From Candidatus Flexicrinis affinis (GTDB lineage: Bacteria > Chloroflexota > Anaerolineae > Aggregatilineales > Phototrophicaceae): a stretch of DNA of 64,000 nt. A program made the position numbers and the translations under genes. The stretch covers positions 1-64,000 of the forward strand of contig JADJWE010000006.1 of the NCBI GenBank assembly GCA_016716525.1, written 5' to 3'. The notes under the pieces were generated by a model. It ran no database searches and had not been told where the DNA came from. It saw only the letters and a list, made by a program, of their open reading frames with translations. Below, one piece after another: positions 9,509 to 19,834 of the stretch; positions within the stretch are counted from its first letter, which is position 1, and each line of letters starts with the position of its first letter.

Positions 9509-10410
9509 ACCTTGATTGCTAGTTGAGGTCGTCCATGCGGCGGTCGCTAGAATGGTTGTCGCCAAACAAAGCCACGAGGCGAGCCAACCGCATGGACGAG
9601 ACCTACATTGTAACCGCATATGTCGTGTTGGATGACGTGCTGAAAGTGATGAACTACCGGGACGATGTGCGAGCGACGGTGAGCGCGGCGGAGGTGCTGA
9701 CGGTGGCGGTGGTGGCGGCGCGGTACTTCCAAAACCACCATGAACGGGCCTTGTGCGTATTGCAGCGGATCGGCGCGCTGCCGGGCTGAGCGTCTCGCGG
9801 TTCAACCGCAAACTGCACCGTCTGAGCCAGCACATCGGTCACCTGCTGAGCGTCTTGATGGAGGTGCTGCAGGCGGGGGAGGTGTTCATCATCGACAGCA
9901 TGCCGGTGCCGGTCTGCAAGCGGGTGCGGGCGAGACGCTGTCGCAAGCTGCAGGGCAAGCGCTACTTCGGCCACTGTGCGGCCAAGGACGAAACCTTCTT
10001 CGGCTGGCGCTTGCATCTGGTGTGCAGCAGTGACGGCCTGCCAGTGGCTTTCGACGTCATGCCAGCCGCTTGGCACGACCTGACCGGGGTCCAATGGCTC
10101 ACCGCCGAGCTCGCGGCCGGCTCGACCGTCGTGGGCGACAAGGGCTACAACAGCGACCTGGATGAAACGTTGTGCGACTACTACGGCGCTATTCTGCTGC
10201 TGCCCAAACGACGCAAGAACATGGTCCAGGATGTCCCCGAACATCGGGCGCTGCTGCGCCGTTTCCGTCCGGTCATCAGGACGGTTCACAGCCAGCTCGA
10301 GAAGATGGGCGTTCAGCGACTCCATGCGCGCACCAATCTCGGCCTGTTTCTCAAGCTGTACGCTTCGCTGCTCGCCTTGCTCTTTAATCCGTTTGTCTAG
10401 CAATCAAGGT
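9509..10410 (+). mobile_element. IS982-family element, copy 1
   Basis: This is a 902-bp element with perfect 14-bp terminal inverted repeats (ACCTTGATTGCTAG at the left, its complement at the right), flanked by the 7-bp target duplication AGCACCA at 9502-9508 and 10411-10417. It is nearly identical to copy 2 but in the opposite orientation. It interrupts the helicase gene between Walker B and motif IV. Confidence 0.9.
9592..10400 (+). pseudogene. IS982-family transposase, frameshifted copy with altered catalytic Glu
   Basis: The protein begins MDETYIVTAYVVLDDVLK and reads to GALPG near 9785. There a G3 run replaces the G4 of copy 2 and shifts the frame. The rest (LSVSRFNRKLHRL to LLALLFNPFV) continues in another frame to TAG 10398-10400. 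The DDE residues fall in IIDSMPVPVCK (Asp) and VVGDKGYNSD (Asp). The third, in the IETVHSQLEKMG segment of copy 2, reads IRTVHSQ here (near 10278), so the expected catalytic Glu is Arg. The copy is inactive on two counts. Its C-terminus is the correct one, which copy 2 lacks. Confidence 0.85.
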
Positions 10411-11553
10411 AGCACCAGATCCTTTTCGATACCGCTTGGATAGTCCTGATCATCAAGCACTACTAGAGGATTGCCACTGTCATCTACTCCAAAGCGTTCC
10501 TCAGGAGTCGGAATATCAAGTGCTATCAAGCTTTGTAACTCGTCATATGCCCACGTAATCGGGTGAGGCTCTGTCGTAAGTCGATAAAGCAACTGGAAAA
10601 ACTCGTTCGGCATGTCTTGTGCCTCATCGACTAATACATAGTCATACACAGGGACAATCGGGCGCTTCAATGCATCGATACAACATGCCCTGAATGGATC
10701 TGAGTAGTTCAATTGCCTAGCTTCATCCAAAGTCATCGGTTTGACGCCCTGACGAGCGCTCAAGTCAGAGTAAACGCCTGGCCGAGTATCGCCGCCCCAC
10801 GAATGCCTAATATGAACTTGGCTCCAGTCGGGATCTTCCTTGCTATGAACCCTATAGAAGTGTGTAATCAAGGATCTAGCCTGGTTATACAGGCTTCTTG
10901 TATGAAAAGTGAAAAGCACTTTTCGATCAGGGAAGTGCAGATGAATATTGGCTACCTTCATAGCGAGAAGGACGGTTTTTCCGGTGCCCGCAAGACCGCG
11001 AATCTGCTGGGGACCCGGTGCAATCTGTAGCGCTGCCTTCTCTTGCTCATCATCAAGAAGGGCTATCTCCCTGTCAAGCAGCCTAATAGCGTCACTCAAT
11101 CGATCAGCGCGCAAAGATGTATTACTGGAGGGCTTCGTCAGTGGTGTGACACCTTGCATTATGGCACGGGCTCGGCGCCAGTAATCCTCGGTAAGTTCTA
11201 CCTCGAGGCTATGCAAGACAGTTGAAACATCGCCATCCGACCAAATCACCAGTGCGTCTGTAAGGATATCGCCGAACTTTCCACGAAAATCTTGGGCGGA
11301 AATCAATGGTAGAGCCAATACTGCTCGAGGTCGCAGGATATCTCTGAGATACCGATCCTCTCCAAAAAGCGATTGCAGCTTGAACGCGAAGTCTTCCAGT
11401 TCCAATAGCGGAGCTTCTATCTGCGAATCGTTTACTTGCCATTCCTCTTTTGTTGCTTGTGCGATTTCTTCCAGCCTAAATGGGAGACACCGTATGGCAA
11501 CAGGGTTGAACTTTGTTAGCAAGAGAGTCAATTCTGCGAATACACCTGTGTTT

Positions 11554-12455
11554 ACCTTGATTGCTAGACAAACGGATTAAAGAGCAAGGCGAGCAGCGAA
11601 GCGTACAGCTTGAGAAACAGGCCGAGATTGGTGCGCGCATGGGTCGCTGAACGCCCATCTTCTCGAGCTGGCTGTGAACCGTCTCGATGACCGGACGGAA
11701 ACGGCGCAGCAGCGCCCGATGTTCGGGGACATCCTGGACCATGTTCTTGCGTCGTTTGGGCAGCAGCAGAATAGCGCCGTAGTAGTCGCACAACGTTTCA
11801 TCCAGGTCGCTGTTGTAGCCCTTGTCGCCCACGACGGTCGAGCCGGCCGCGAGCTCGGCGGTGAGCCATTGGACCCCGGTCAGGTCGTGCCAAGCGGCTG
11901 GCATGACGTCGAAAGCCACTGGCAGGCCGTCACTGCTGCACACCAGATGCAAGCGCCAGCCGAAGAAGGTTTCGTCCTTGGCCGCACAGTGGCCGAAGTA
12001 GCGCTTGCCCTGCAGCTTGCGACAGCGTCTCGCCCGCACCCGCTTGCAGACCGGCACCGGCATGCTGTCGATGATGAACACCTCCCCCGCCTGCAGCACC
12101 TCCATCAAGACGCTCAGCAGGTGACCGATGTGCTGGCTCAGACGGTGCAGTTTGCGGTTGAACCGCGAGACGCTCAGCCCCGGCAGCGCGCCGATCCGCT
12201 GCAATACGCACAAGGCCCGTTCATGGTGGTTTTGGAAGTACCGCGCCGCCACCACCGCCACCGTCAGCACCTCCGCCGCGCTCACCGTCGCTCGCACATC
12301 GTCCCGGTAGTTCATCACTTTCAGCACGTCATCCAACACGACATATGCGGTTACAATGTAGGTCTCGTCCATGCGGTTGGCTCGCCTCGTGGCTTTGTTT
12401 GGCGACAACCATTCTAGCGACCGCCGCATGGACGACCTCAACTAGCAATCAAGGT
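11554..12455 (-). mobile_element. IS982-family element, copy 2 (inverted)
   Basis: This is a 902-bp element with the same 14-bp terminal repeats as copy 1. Its own 7-bp target duplication is TGTGTTT at 11547-11553 and 12456-12462. The different duplication shows an independent insertion into the same helicase gene, near its 5' end. Confidence 0.9.
11564..12372 (-). pseudogene. IS982-family transposase, C-terminally frameshifted copy
   Basis: This copy is intact from MDETYIVT (start at 12372) past both Asp residues and the catalytic Glu (VIETVHSQLEKMG). Relative to copy 1 it then lacks one T near 11650, so the last 30 or so residues are replaced by PMRAPISACFSSC and the frame runs into flanking DNA. 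Together with copy 1 it shows that the ancestral transposase was about 269 residues with a proper DDE triad. Neither copy now encodes it whole. Confidence 0.85.
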
Positions 12456-12707
12456 TGTGTTTATCTTTATCACGGGATGTTTGTAATAACAGACACCATC
12501 GACATGGGATAACTTTTCCGAAATCCAGCGCAAGACGGTCCGAGCCGCGCTGTCTTGCTCGAAAGTGTGAAGTGCGGATAGAAACTCGATCATGCGCCCC
12601 AAGTCCTATTGAGACTCGACTATCACGGTATTCTACATGAAACATGACTCTCACGGTCACATTGTATGGGTCTGTAACAAAGATTGAGAGTCTTGTTGAC
12701 CCCACCC

Positions 12708-13466
12708 TCACGGCGGGTCAAGCGGAAGCACCTCCAGCTTGACGCTCTTGTCGGCGAACATGTGGAACACGAAGAAGCGCTTGTCCGGGTGCAGGCGCTT
12801 ACACTCGTTCATCGCCTCGATGATGAGCTGCAGGTTCTTCGGGTCGTCGTCGCTCATGCCGAACTGGTGCGGCAAGCTCGGGCCGTGCGTCCCCAGCCCG
12901 ACCTCCACCGACCGGATAATCGCCAGCTTCTTCAGTGCCGGGATGGTGTAGTGCAGGTTCTCGTCGCCCAGTTCGAGCCGCGCCGGGATGTGGCTCACCG
13001 GGTAGATGGTCAGGTAGTTCGGCTCCGCGGCGATGAACCCGGCCTCCTTCAGCACGCGAATCCCTGCCCGGATCACGTTGGGGTGGTGGCCGCGCGCGGT
13101 GATGATCGACAGGGGCCGGCCCTTGGCGCAGGCGTGCTCGAAGAATTCCCACGACGGCGCCTGCCACTCGTCCGGCGGCTTGGTCTCGATCACATGCCGG
13201 ATATCCGCGACGAAGTGCTGTTGATCGGGCGACTCGAGCTGCTCGTCCGGGATGTCGCGGAAGTGCTGATACGACCCTTCGAAGACGGCGTAGTCCTGCC
13301 ACTCGCCCGGCACGCCCAACCGTGACGCGATCTGGGCGTATTGGCCGGTGCTCACGCGCTCGATCGCGCCGGTCATCGTGTTCTGAACGAGGATCGACGT
13401 ATCGAGATACATGACGTTGTCGTCAAAGTCGAAAAAGTAGAAGCTCTGCGCCTGTCCGGTGGTCAT
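12708..13466 (-). CDS. HAD-like phosphatase/hydrolase-type protein
   Basis: A 252-residue cytosolic protein. Near the N-terminus FYFFDFDDNVMYLDT fits HAD motif I (DxDx, the nucleophile Asp and general-acid Asp). LSIITARGHHPNVIRAGIRV in the middle fits motif II (Thr/Ser at a strand end). The C-terminal FGMSDDDPKNLQLIIEAM resembles the acidic motif IV that binds Mg2+. Residues between motif I and II form an alpha-helical cap (QYAQIASRLGVPGEW). HAD enzymes remove phosphate via an aspartyl-phosphate; the substrate here is not apparent. It sits between the transposon-riddled island and a convergent-strand haloperoxidase gene and shares its strand with both, with no sign of an operon. Confidence 0.6.
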   Translation of the reverse strand: MTTGQAQSFYFFDFDDNVMYLDTSILVQNTMTGAIERVSTGQYAQIASRLGVPGEWQDYAVFEGSYQHFRDIPDEQLESPDQQHFVADIRHVIETKPPDEWQAPSWEFFEHACAKGRPLSIITARGHHPNVIRAGIRVLKEAGFIAAEPNYLTIYPVSHIPARLELGDENLHYTIPALKKLAIIRSVEVGLGTHGPSLPHQFGMSDDDPKNLQLIIEAMNECKRLHPDKRFFVFHMFADKSVKLEVLPLDPP

Positions 13467-13523
13467 GGGTCTGCGTCCTGCTGCTGTCGCGCGACTCCTC
13501 TAGCATACCGCGGGGTTGTCGGC

Positions 13524-14888
13524 TCAGGCCGACGGCGCGCGGAACTGGAGCGCGTTCACCTTGCGGCCGATGCAGCGCCCGTGTTCGAGGCCCAGCTCGA
13601 TGGCGGCGCGGTAGTGGATGCCGCCGTACAGCCGCGAGATCGCCGCTTCCTCGGCCATCTCGGAGAACGACCGGTAATCGCGCGCCGGCAGTCCGCGGGC
13701 ATCGTGCGTGTGGTCGGTGAAACGGTACTCGTCGCCGAACAGGCCGGCCAACACGACCGCCGCCGCGCCGGACTGCACCGAATGTCCGGACGGGTACTCG
13801 GGGAACGGCGGCGTGTTGACGATCGACATCCATTCCGGGTCGATCAGCTCGCGGATCACGGTGATCGGCCGAATGAGATGGTAGATGTACTTGGCGTTCC
13901 AGCAGCCGATGAACGCGTCGGCCACGGCGATCCCCATGCGGGCGTAGGCCTCGGCGGCCACGTCCAGCGACGCGCCTTCCTGCCGCAGCACCTGTGTCAG
14001 CACCGAGATCGAATGGCCGGGCGGGGTGGCGGTCACGCCGGGATCGTCCGACCAGAACTCGGCGATGGCGGTCTGCTCGTCGGTCAGCGCCATCGACACG
14101 TCGTAGACCTCGCGCACCTCGGCGAGGAACGCAGTCGATCCCTGCTCGGCATACGGCGCATCGACCCTGCATTCTGCGCCGGACTCGAGCGCGAACGACC
14201 GGTTGTCGCCCCAATAGGGCTGCATGGCGGGCTGCGGATTGCCACCGCGGCGCGGCGTCGGCACCCACATCGTCAACCCGACCGGGCGCACGTAGTCGGC
14301 TGGGAAGTTGAGCATGTAGCCCTCGTGGCCGCCGTCGGTCATCGACCAGTCATAGATTGCGCGCGCCACCAGCGTGCCGTGCACGGCGGAACGAATCGCG
14401 GTGTCGAGGTCGGTCTGCGCGGCGAGCGTGTTGTTGGTCTCCGCCTCCAGCGCGTTGATCGCCGCTTTTCCGGCGTCGGTCGCGTTGGGGAACATCAAGC
14501 GTGAGATTTCGGCCAGCGCGGCGTTGGCGACGATCCCCCAGTGCAGCGGCCGATCCGCGGCGGGCTGCGGCACCCCGGTGAATCCGTTGAGCTGACCGAC
14601 CAGCGACTGATAGCCGGGCATGCCGGCCACCAGCGACTCATACAGCGCCACGCCGGAATACCCGAACGCCCGCGAGGCCACCGGCGGGGTGAAGCCGGGG
14701 CTCGTCCGCACCAGCTCAAGCTGCAGGTCGAACCATGCGGTCGCTACGTCGGCGGGCTGGTCGGCGGCCATCTGCGCGGGCGGCTGCGCGGCGACGGGCA
14801 GCACAGCGACAGTCAGCAGGAGGAGCGCTAACAGCGCAAAAGCCCGGACACTGCGGACAAGGATCAGCATTCTGATTCGAGCGTTCAT
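13524..14888 (-). CDS. Secreted vanadium-dependent haloperoxidase / PAP2-superfamily protein
   Basis: About 454 residues with a cleavable Sec signal (hydrophobic LALLALLLLTVAVLPVAAQ). The phosphate/vanadate pocket of the PAP2 fold is clear in the C-terminal half: KYIYHLIRPITVI (Lys and Arg-Pro), FPEYPSGHSVQSGAAAVV (Ser-Gly-His), and SRLYGGIHYRAAIELGLEHG (Arg and His that bind vanadate or form the phosphohistidine). The long all-helical N-terminal half matches bacterial vanadium chloroperoxidase relatives rather than short lipid phosphatases. The protein would act outside the membrane, oxidising halides with H2O2 or hydrolysing phosphate; which of these cannot be decided from motifs alone. The ATG at 14888 follows GGGGAG; a GTG lies one codon upstream. 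Confidence 0.82.
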   Translation of the reverse strand: MNARIRMLILVRSVRAFALLALLLLTVAVLPVAAQPPAQMAADQPADVATAWFDLQLELVRTSPGFTPPVASRAFGYSGVALYESLVAGMPGYQSLVGQLNGFTGVPQPAADRPLHWGIVANAALAEISRLMFPNATDAGKAAINALEAETNNTLAAQTDLDTAIRSAVHGTLVARAIYDWSMTDGGHEGYMLNFPADYVRPVGLTMWVPTPRRGGNPQPAMQPYWGDNRSFALESGAECRVDAPYAEQGSTAFLAEVREVYDVSMALTDEQTAIAEFWSDDPGVTATPPGHSISVLTQVLRQEGASLDVAAEAYARMGIAVADAFIGCWNAKYIYHLIRPITVIRELIDPEWMSIVNTPPFPEYPSGHSVQSGAAAVVLAGLFGDEYRFTDHTHDARGLPARDYRSFSEMAEEAAISRLYGGIHYRAAIELGLEHGRCIGRKVNALQFRAPSA

Positions 14889-15053
14889 CACTCACTCCCC
14901 GTCATCGTGACCACGCGATCACGAGCGGGCAGGATACGCCTCTGCCCACCTGCAGAATGTACTGCATACACCCCCTTCCTTGCATTCAGGTCGGCGTACG
15001 CGTCGTGCGATACCGGCTATACCAGCCCGCCTCTCCCCACCAAACACTGACCC

Positions 15054-15082
15054 CTGACCGCGCGGATGGGGTGTGCTACAAT
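15054..15082 (+). promoter_or_regulatory. Promoter of rpsO
   Basis: CTGACC (15054-15059), 17-base spacer, TACAAT (15077-15082) with an extended -10 TGC. The implied transcript has a leader of about 70 bases before the S15 start, room for the autoregulatory structure that rpsO leaders often carry; none is obvious by eye. Confidence 0.6.
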
Positions 15083-15159
15083 GCTTCTATCCGTTTTTCG
15101 ACCCGTGGGCCTAAATGTCCGGCCTACGTGGTGACAGTCGCAAGGACAGGCAAACGCGA

Positions 15160-15429
15160 ATGACCATCACCAAAGAGCAAAAGCAGACGATCATCGCCGA
15201 TTTCGCCGTTAAGGAAGGCGATACCGGTTCGCCGCAGGTGCAAATCGCCCTGCTCAGCACGCGCATCTCTCAGCTGACCGAGCACCTCAAGATCCACAAG
15301 CACGACAATCATTCGCGCCGGGGTCTGCTCAAGCTGGTCGGCGAGCGCCGCAGCCACCTGAACTATCTGGCCCGCAAGGATCCTGAAGCCTACCGCGAGA
15401 TCCTCGGGAAGTTGGGGCTGCGTAAGTAA
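15160..15429 (+). CDS. rpsO: 30S ribosomal protein S15
   Basis: The 89-residue length is normal for S15. It binds the central domain of 16S rRNA and bridges to the large subunit. Family signature segments are visible: GDTGSPQVQIALLSTRISQL, HLKIHKHDNHSRRGLLKLVG and RRSHLNYLARKDPEAY, ending GKLGLRK. ATG 15160 was preferred to an upstream in-frame start because the protein then aligns from MTITKEQK, and AAGGA sits upstream. It is followed after 187 bases by pnp, the classical rpsO-pnp pairing. Confidence 0.97.
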   Translation: MTITKEQKQTIIADFAVKEGDTGSPQVQIALLSTRISQLTEHLKIHKHDNHSRRGLLKLVGERRSHLNYLARKDPEAYREILGKLGLRK

Positions 15430-15509
15430 GTGTTGGAAGTAGGGTCTGAGACGTCATCCGGAACGACCGCAGCGGCGATCAGATCCTTTTTCTGTTTTGG
15501 TCATGGAGT

Positions 15510-15585
15510 GCCCGGCATTGCAGGCATTGGAGAATGCCGCTAACGCACTGCGTTAGCCGTATCTTCCAATCCCTGACTGCCGGGC
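15510..15585 (+). promoter_or_regulatory. Long composite stem-loop between rpsO and pnp (RNase III/PNPase-type leader)
   Basis: Three nested helices stack into one rod. GCCCGGCA (15510-15517) pairs with TGCCGGGC (15578-15585), ATTGGA (15526-15531) with TCCAAT (15565-15570), and GCTAACGC (15539-15546) with GCGTTAGC (15550-15557) around an ACT loop. It ends 31 bases before the pnp start and lacks a T-run, so it is not an intrinsic terminator. In Escherichia coli a stem at this place is cut by RNase III and then used by PNPase to repress its own mRNA. The same role here is inference. Confidence 0.6.
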
Positions 15586-15616
15586 CTCTTGCTATCCCAA
15601 GGGGGAAAATCGAGAC

Positions 15617-17905
<2,289 letters not shown>

Positions 17906-17934
17906 TCTCAATCCCAAGCCAAACAAGTAACGAA

Positions 17935-17965
17935 CCGGCGTGCGGACGATCCGCACGCCGGTTTT
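17935..17965 (+). terminator. Intrinsic terminator of rpsO-pnp
   Basis: A perfect 12-bp stem (CCGGCGTGCGGA / TCCGCACGCCGG) with a CGA loop is followed by TTTT. It also lies at the 3' end of the minus-strand PIN gene, so it may serve both strands. Confidence 0.9.
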
Positions 17966-17973
17966 CGATTGCA

Positions 17974-18402
17974 CTATTTCGCCTCGCGACTCAATGCACT
18001 CAGAAAGTCCGCCGGCGAAATCACATGGAGATTCCCGTAGCGATCCAGCGCCTGAAGATCTCGATCACCCGAGACGAGATATTCGACCCGTGCCGAGACG
18101 GCGCACTCGACAAGCATCACATCTTTGGGATCTCGAAGTGCTGCGATCTTCATGGACACCGGTTCAACGACACGGCACGTCGACTGCCACAGCCTGACTA
18201 CGTCCGATGGGGTTCGACCAATAGAAGCGAACTTAGCCGCAAACTTCTTGCGTGTCAGAACGTCTTCCAACTCAAGCAGAATCGGAACAGAGGTATAGGA
18301 GATAACACGGCCTGTCAACACGCCGTCAATGACTTCAGCGGACGTCCCAGTCCAGAGCAATCCCGATACGACAACGTTCGTATCGATGACCGCCGTGGTC
18401 AT
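17974..18402 (-). CDS. PIN-domain toxin (VapC-like, COG1569 type)
   Basis: 142 residues starting TTAVIDTNVVVSGLLWTGT, where Asp7 and the Thr/Asn are the first PIN metal-site motif. Further acidic residues are LLELEDVLTRKKF, DPKDVMLVECAV and the C-terminal VSGDRDLQAL with paired Asp, together giving the Mg2+/Mn2+ ribonuclease site. Family toxins cleave tRNA or rRNA and are held off by a cognate antitoxin. The start overlaps the upstream antitoxin stop by 4 bases (ATGA), the usual translational coupling of such pairs. Confidence 0.82.
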   Translation of the reverse strand: MTTAVIDTNVVVSGLLWTGTSAEVIDGVLTGRVISYTSVPILLELEDVLTRKKFAAKFASIGRTPSDVVRLWQSTCRVVEPVSMKIAALRDPKDVMLVECAVSARVEYLVSGDRDLQALDRYGNLHVISPADFLSALSREAK

Positions 18403-18644
18403 CGCGCTAAACGCTCTGCGCGCGCCCTTTCGAGTTCTGCTTCGATCTCGGATTCCGAAAGTTCAGGCGGAGCGGCGCGAAGCACTTCAACAAGGCTGCG
18501 CAGCTCGCTTTGAGCCGACTGCCGCTTCAATTCATGCTGTATGTAGGCGGCAAACGACTCGGCATCGAGCAATCCGGCGGCGCGCGCCTCCTCTGCGAGC
18601 TCTTTCGGCAAGGTCAACATGATCTGAACGTCGGTCATCCGCAT
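18399..18644 (-). CDS. Antitoxin-like protein paired with the PIN toxin
   Basis: 81 residues. The N-terminal DVQIMLTLPKELAEEARAAGLLD looks like a short ribbon-helix-helix-type DNA-binding start, followed by a charged helical C-terminus (ESEIEAELERARAERLAR) suited to wrap a toxin. RBS AGAGG lies 6 bases before ATG 18644, and a TATACT hexamer at 18668-18673 (minus) could be its -10. Such antitoxins usually repress their own operon. The family was not identified with certainty. Confidence 0.65.
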   Translation of the reverse strand: MRMTDVQIMLTLPKELAEEARAAGLLDAESFAAYIQHELKRQSAQSELRSLVEVLRAAPPELSESEIEAELERARAERLAR

Positions 18645-18710
18645 AGATCCTCTATCTTCGTGTTTTCAGTATACTGCCAAAGGCCTTGTTGCGGCCCCTC
18701 CCGCCAGCAG

Positions 18711-18731
18711 GCTTTCGCCCTCTGGACTTGA
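18711..18731. repeat. Copy of dispersed motif GGCTTTCGCCCTCTGGACT
   Basis: The 19-base core is identical to one at 37207-37225. Both are intergenic and next to other hairpins, suggesting a family of dispersed extragenic elements in this genome. This copy is part of the otherwise empty stretch 18674-18786. Confidence 0.5.
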
Positions 18732-18786
18732 ACCTTAGCCCCGAGTCTCCCCCTCTCCATGGCCTTGGCGAGGTGAGGTTTCGTGG

Positions 18787-19179
18787 CTACCCATCCGCGG
18801 TGACGATCACCGGATTCTGACCGTCGGTCATGATGAGGAACGAGCCGCAGTTGCGCGGGAGCTGCGCGACCAGCGCTTCGAGCAGATGCCGGTCGCCGGA
18901 GACGGTGAACAGCATCTCGGTTTGGCCGCGCAGGCGCGCGTCGATGCGCAGCGCCTCGTGCGCGCCGTCCATCACCGCGAGCGACCACGACTTGCCGGAC
19001 TTGTCCTGTACCATGCGCCGGACGGGCTCGTCCAGCCGGTCGAACGCCGCACGCACCTCGTCGGCGGTCGGGTAACGGCCCAGCCGGACGCCGTCCGGGA
19101 CAGGCCCGCCGAGGAACGCGGTGAACTGCGCGCCGCGCATCTCATCGCTCAAGGGCACAAGTTGGTGAAGTTGGGACAT
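18787..19179 (-). CDS. Hypothetical protein, about 130 residues
   Basis: No family recognised. An upstream-extended frame exists, but ATG 19179 was chosen because GGAG stands 6 bases before it and the predicted residues upstream look like translated leader. The sequence is mixed alpha/beta (MSQLHQLVPLSDEMRGAQFT, GGPVPDGVRLGRYPTADEVR, LFTVSGDRHLLEALVAQL) with no signal peptide or membrane segment, so it is probably cytosolic. Divergent from the DUF1801 gene, with 196 bases between. Confidence 0.6.
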   Translation of the reverse strand: MSQLHQLVPLSDEMRGAQFTAFLGGPVPDGVRLGRYPTADEVRAAFDRLDEPVRRMVQDKSGKSWSLAVMDGAHEALRIDARLRGQTEMLFTVSGDRHLLEALVAQLPRNCGSFLIMTDGQNPVIVTADG

Positions 19180-19375
19180 GAAAAACTCCGGACACTCGCC
19201 AGCAACGGGAGTATACGCGATCAGAACCGAAACGTCCCTGACTCTCGCGACAAAGTGATGTGTGCCTCGCCACGACATCGAGTCGCGGCAAATCTGCGAA
19301 AACGGGGCGATTTCAAGACGCAAACATAGCACATCTGTTATATGATTCATGGGTATGACGAGGGAGGAGATTGAG

Positions 19376-19816
19376 ATGGGTCAGCCGGCGAAGAAGTCAG
19401 GCAAGAAAGCGCAGGGATTCACGGCGGAAGAACGTGCCGCAATGAAGGAACGCGCTCGAGAGTTGAAGGCGGCCGCGCAGCGGGCAGACGGCGAGCAAGA
19501 CGTGCTCGATAAGATCGCGGAGATGCCGGAACCGGAGCGCGGTATGGCCGAGCGACTCCATGCGCTCATCAAGGCCAGCGCGCCGGTGCTCGTGCCGCGA
19601 ACGTGGTACGGTCAGCCTGCCTACACCAAGGATGACAAAGTCGTGTGCTTCTTCCAGAGCGCGCAGAAGTTCAATACGCGATATGCGACGCTCGGATTCA
19701 CCGACGCGGCAAACCTCGACGAGGGCGCCTTTTGGCCGGTCGCGTTCGGACTCAAGGAGTTGACTCCAGCAATAGAGAAGCAGATCAGCGAACTGGTAAA
19801 GAAAGCAGTGAGTTGA
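19376..19816 (+). CDS. DUF1801/YdhG-like protein
   Basis: 146 residues. The N-terminal third is Lys/Ala/Glu-rich (KKSGKKAQGFTAEERAAMKE). The conserved core reads MAERLHALIKASAPVLVPRTWYGQPAYTKDDKVVCFFQSAQKFNTRYATLGF and ends in KELTPAIEKQISELVKKAV. This matches the DUF1801 fold (YdhG/Fra-like), some members of which bind iron or act as small-molecule chaperones; a function here is not established. ATG 19376 is preceded by GGGAGGAG, a stronger site than that of the in-frame ATG at 19349. Confidence 0.75.
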   Translation: MGQPAKKSGKKAQGFTAEERAAMKERARELKAAAQRADGEQDVLDKIAEMPEPERGMAERLHALIKASAPVLVPRTWYGQPAYTKDDKVVCFFQSAQKFNTRYATLGFTDAANLDEGAFWPVAFGLKELTPAIEKQISELVKKAVS

Positions 19817-19834
19817 GGACCGGGCACGGTCCAG

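Larger units (their letters stand above)
8592..12593 (-). pseudogene. UvrD-like superfamily 1 helicase (COG3972-like) interrupted by two IS982 copies
   Basis: Three minus-strand pieces (12593-12456, 11546-10411, 9501-8592) sum to 2184 bases and read as one 727-residue protein once each IS and one 7-bp target copy are removed. Both joins are in frame (VIKINT-GVFAELT; EKDLVL-YKSYRCPQEVL). Motifs in order: an N-terminal nuclease- or NERD-like accessory region (HVDGVCYYKHPVIK), Walker A GLAGTGKTVLLAMKVA, Walker B YDYVLVDEAQDMP, the following WAYDELQSL, motif IV SYRCPQEVL, motif V LTTVFRAKGNEADVIYV and motif VI AISRSKAWVRITG. The C-terminus is Lys/Glu-rich. The ATG at 12593 is preceded by GGGG. 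It would unwind or translocate on DNA or RNA with the coupled partner gene. A defence or repair role is inference. Confidence 0.82.

Noticed and set aside
9502..12462. A composite transposon formed by the two inverted IS982 copies
   Set aside because: Each copy has its own distinct 7-bp duplication and the DNA between is simply the middle of the helicase gene.
12442..12711. An 89-codon minus-strand frame upstream of IS982 copy 2
   Set aside because: The frame that restores the helicase after removing the IS is a different one (ATG 12593), and this frame breaks at the junction.
17935..17965. CRISPR or repeat-array reading of the perfect palindromes
   Set aside because: Single isolated hairpins with terminator context; no regular repeat-spacer array exists anywhere in the window.
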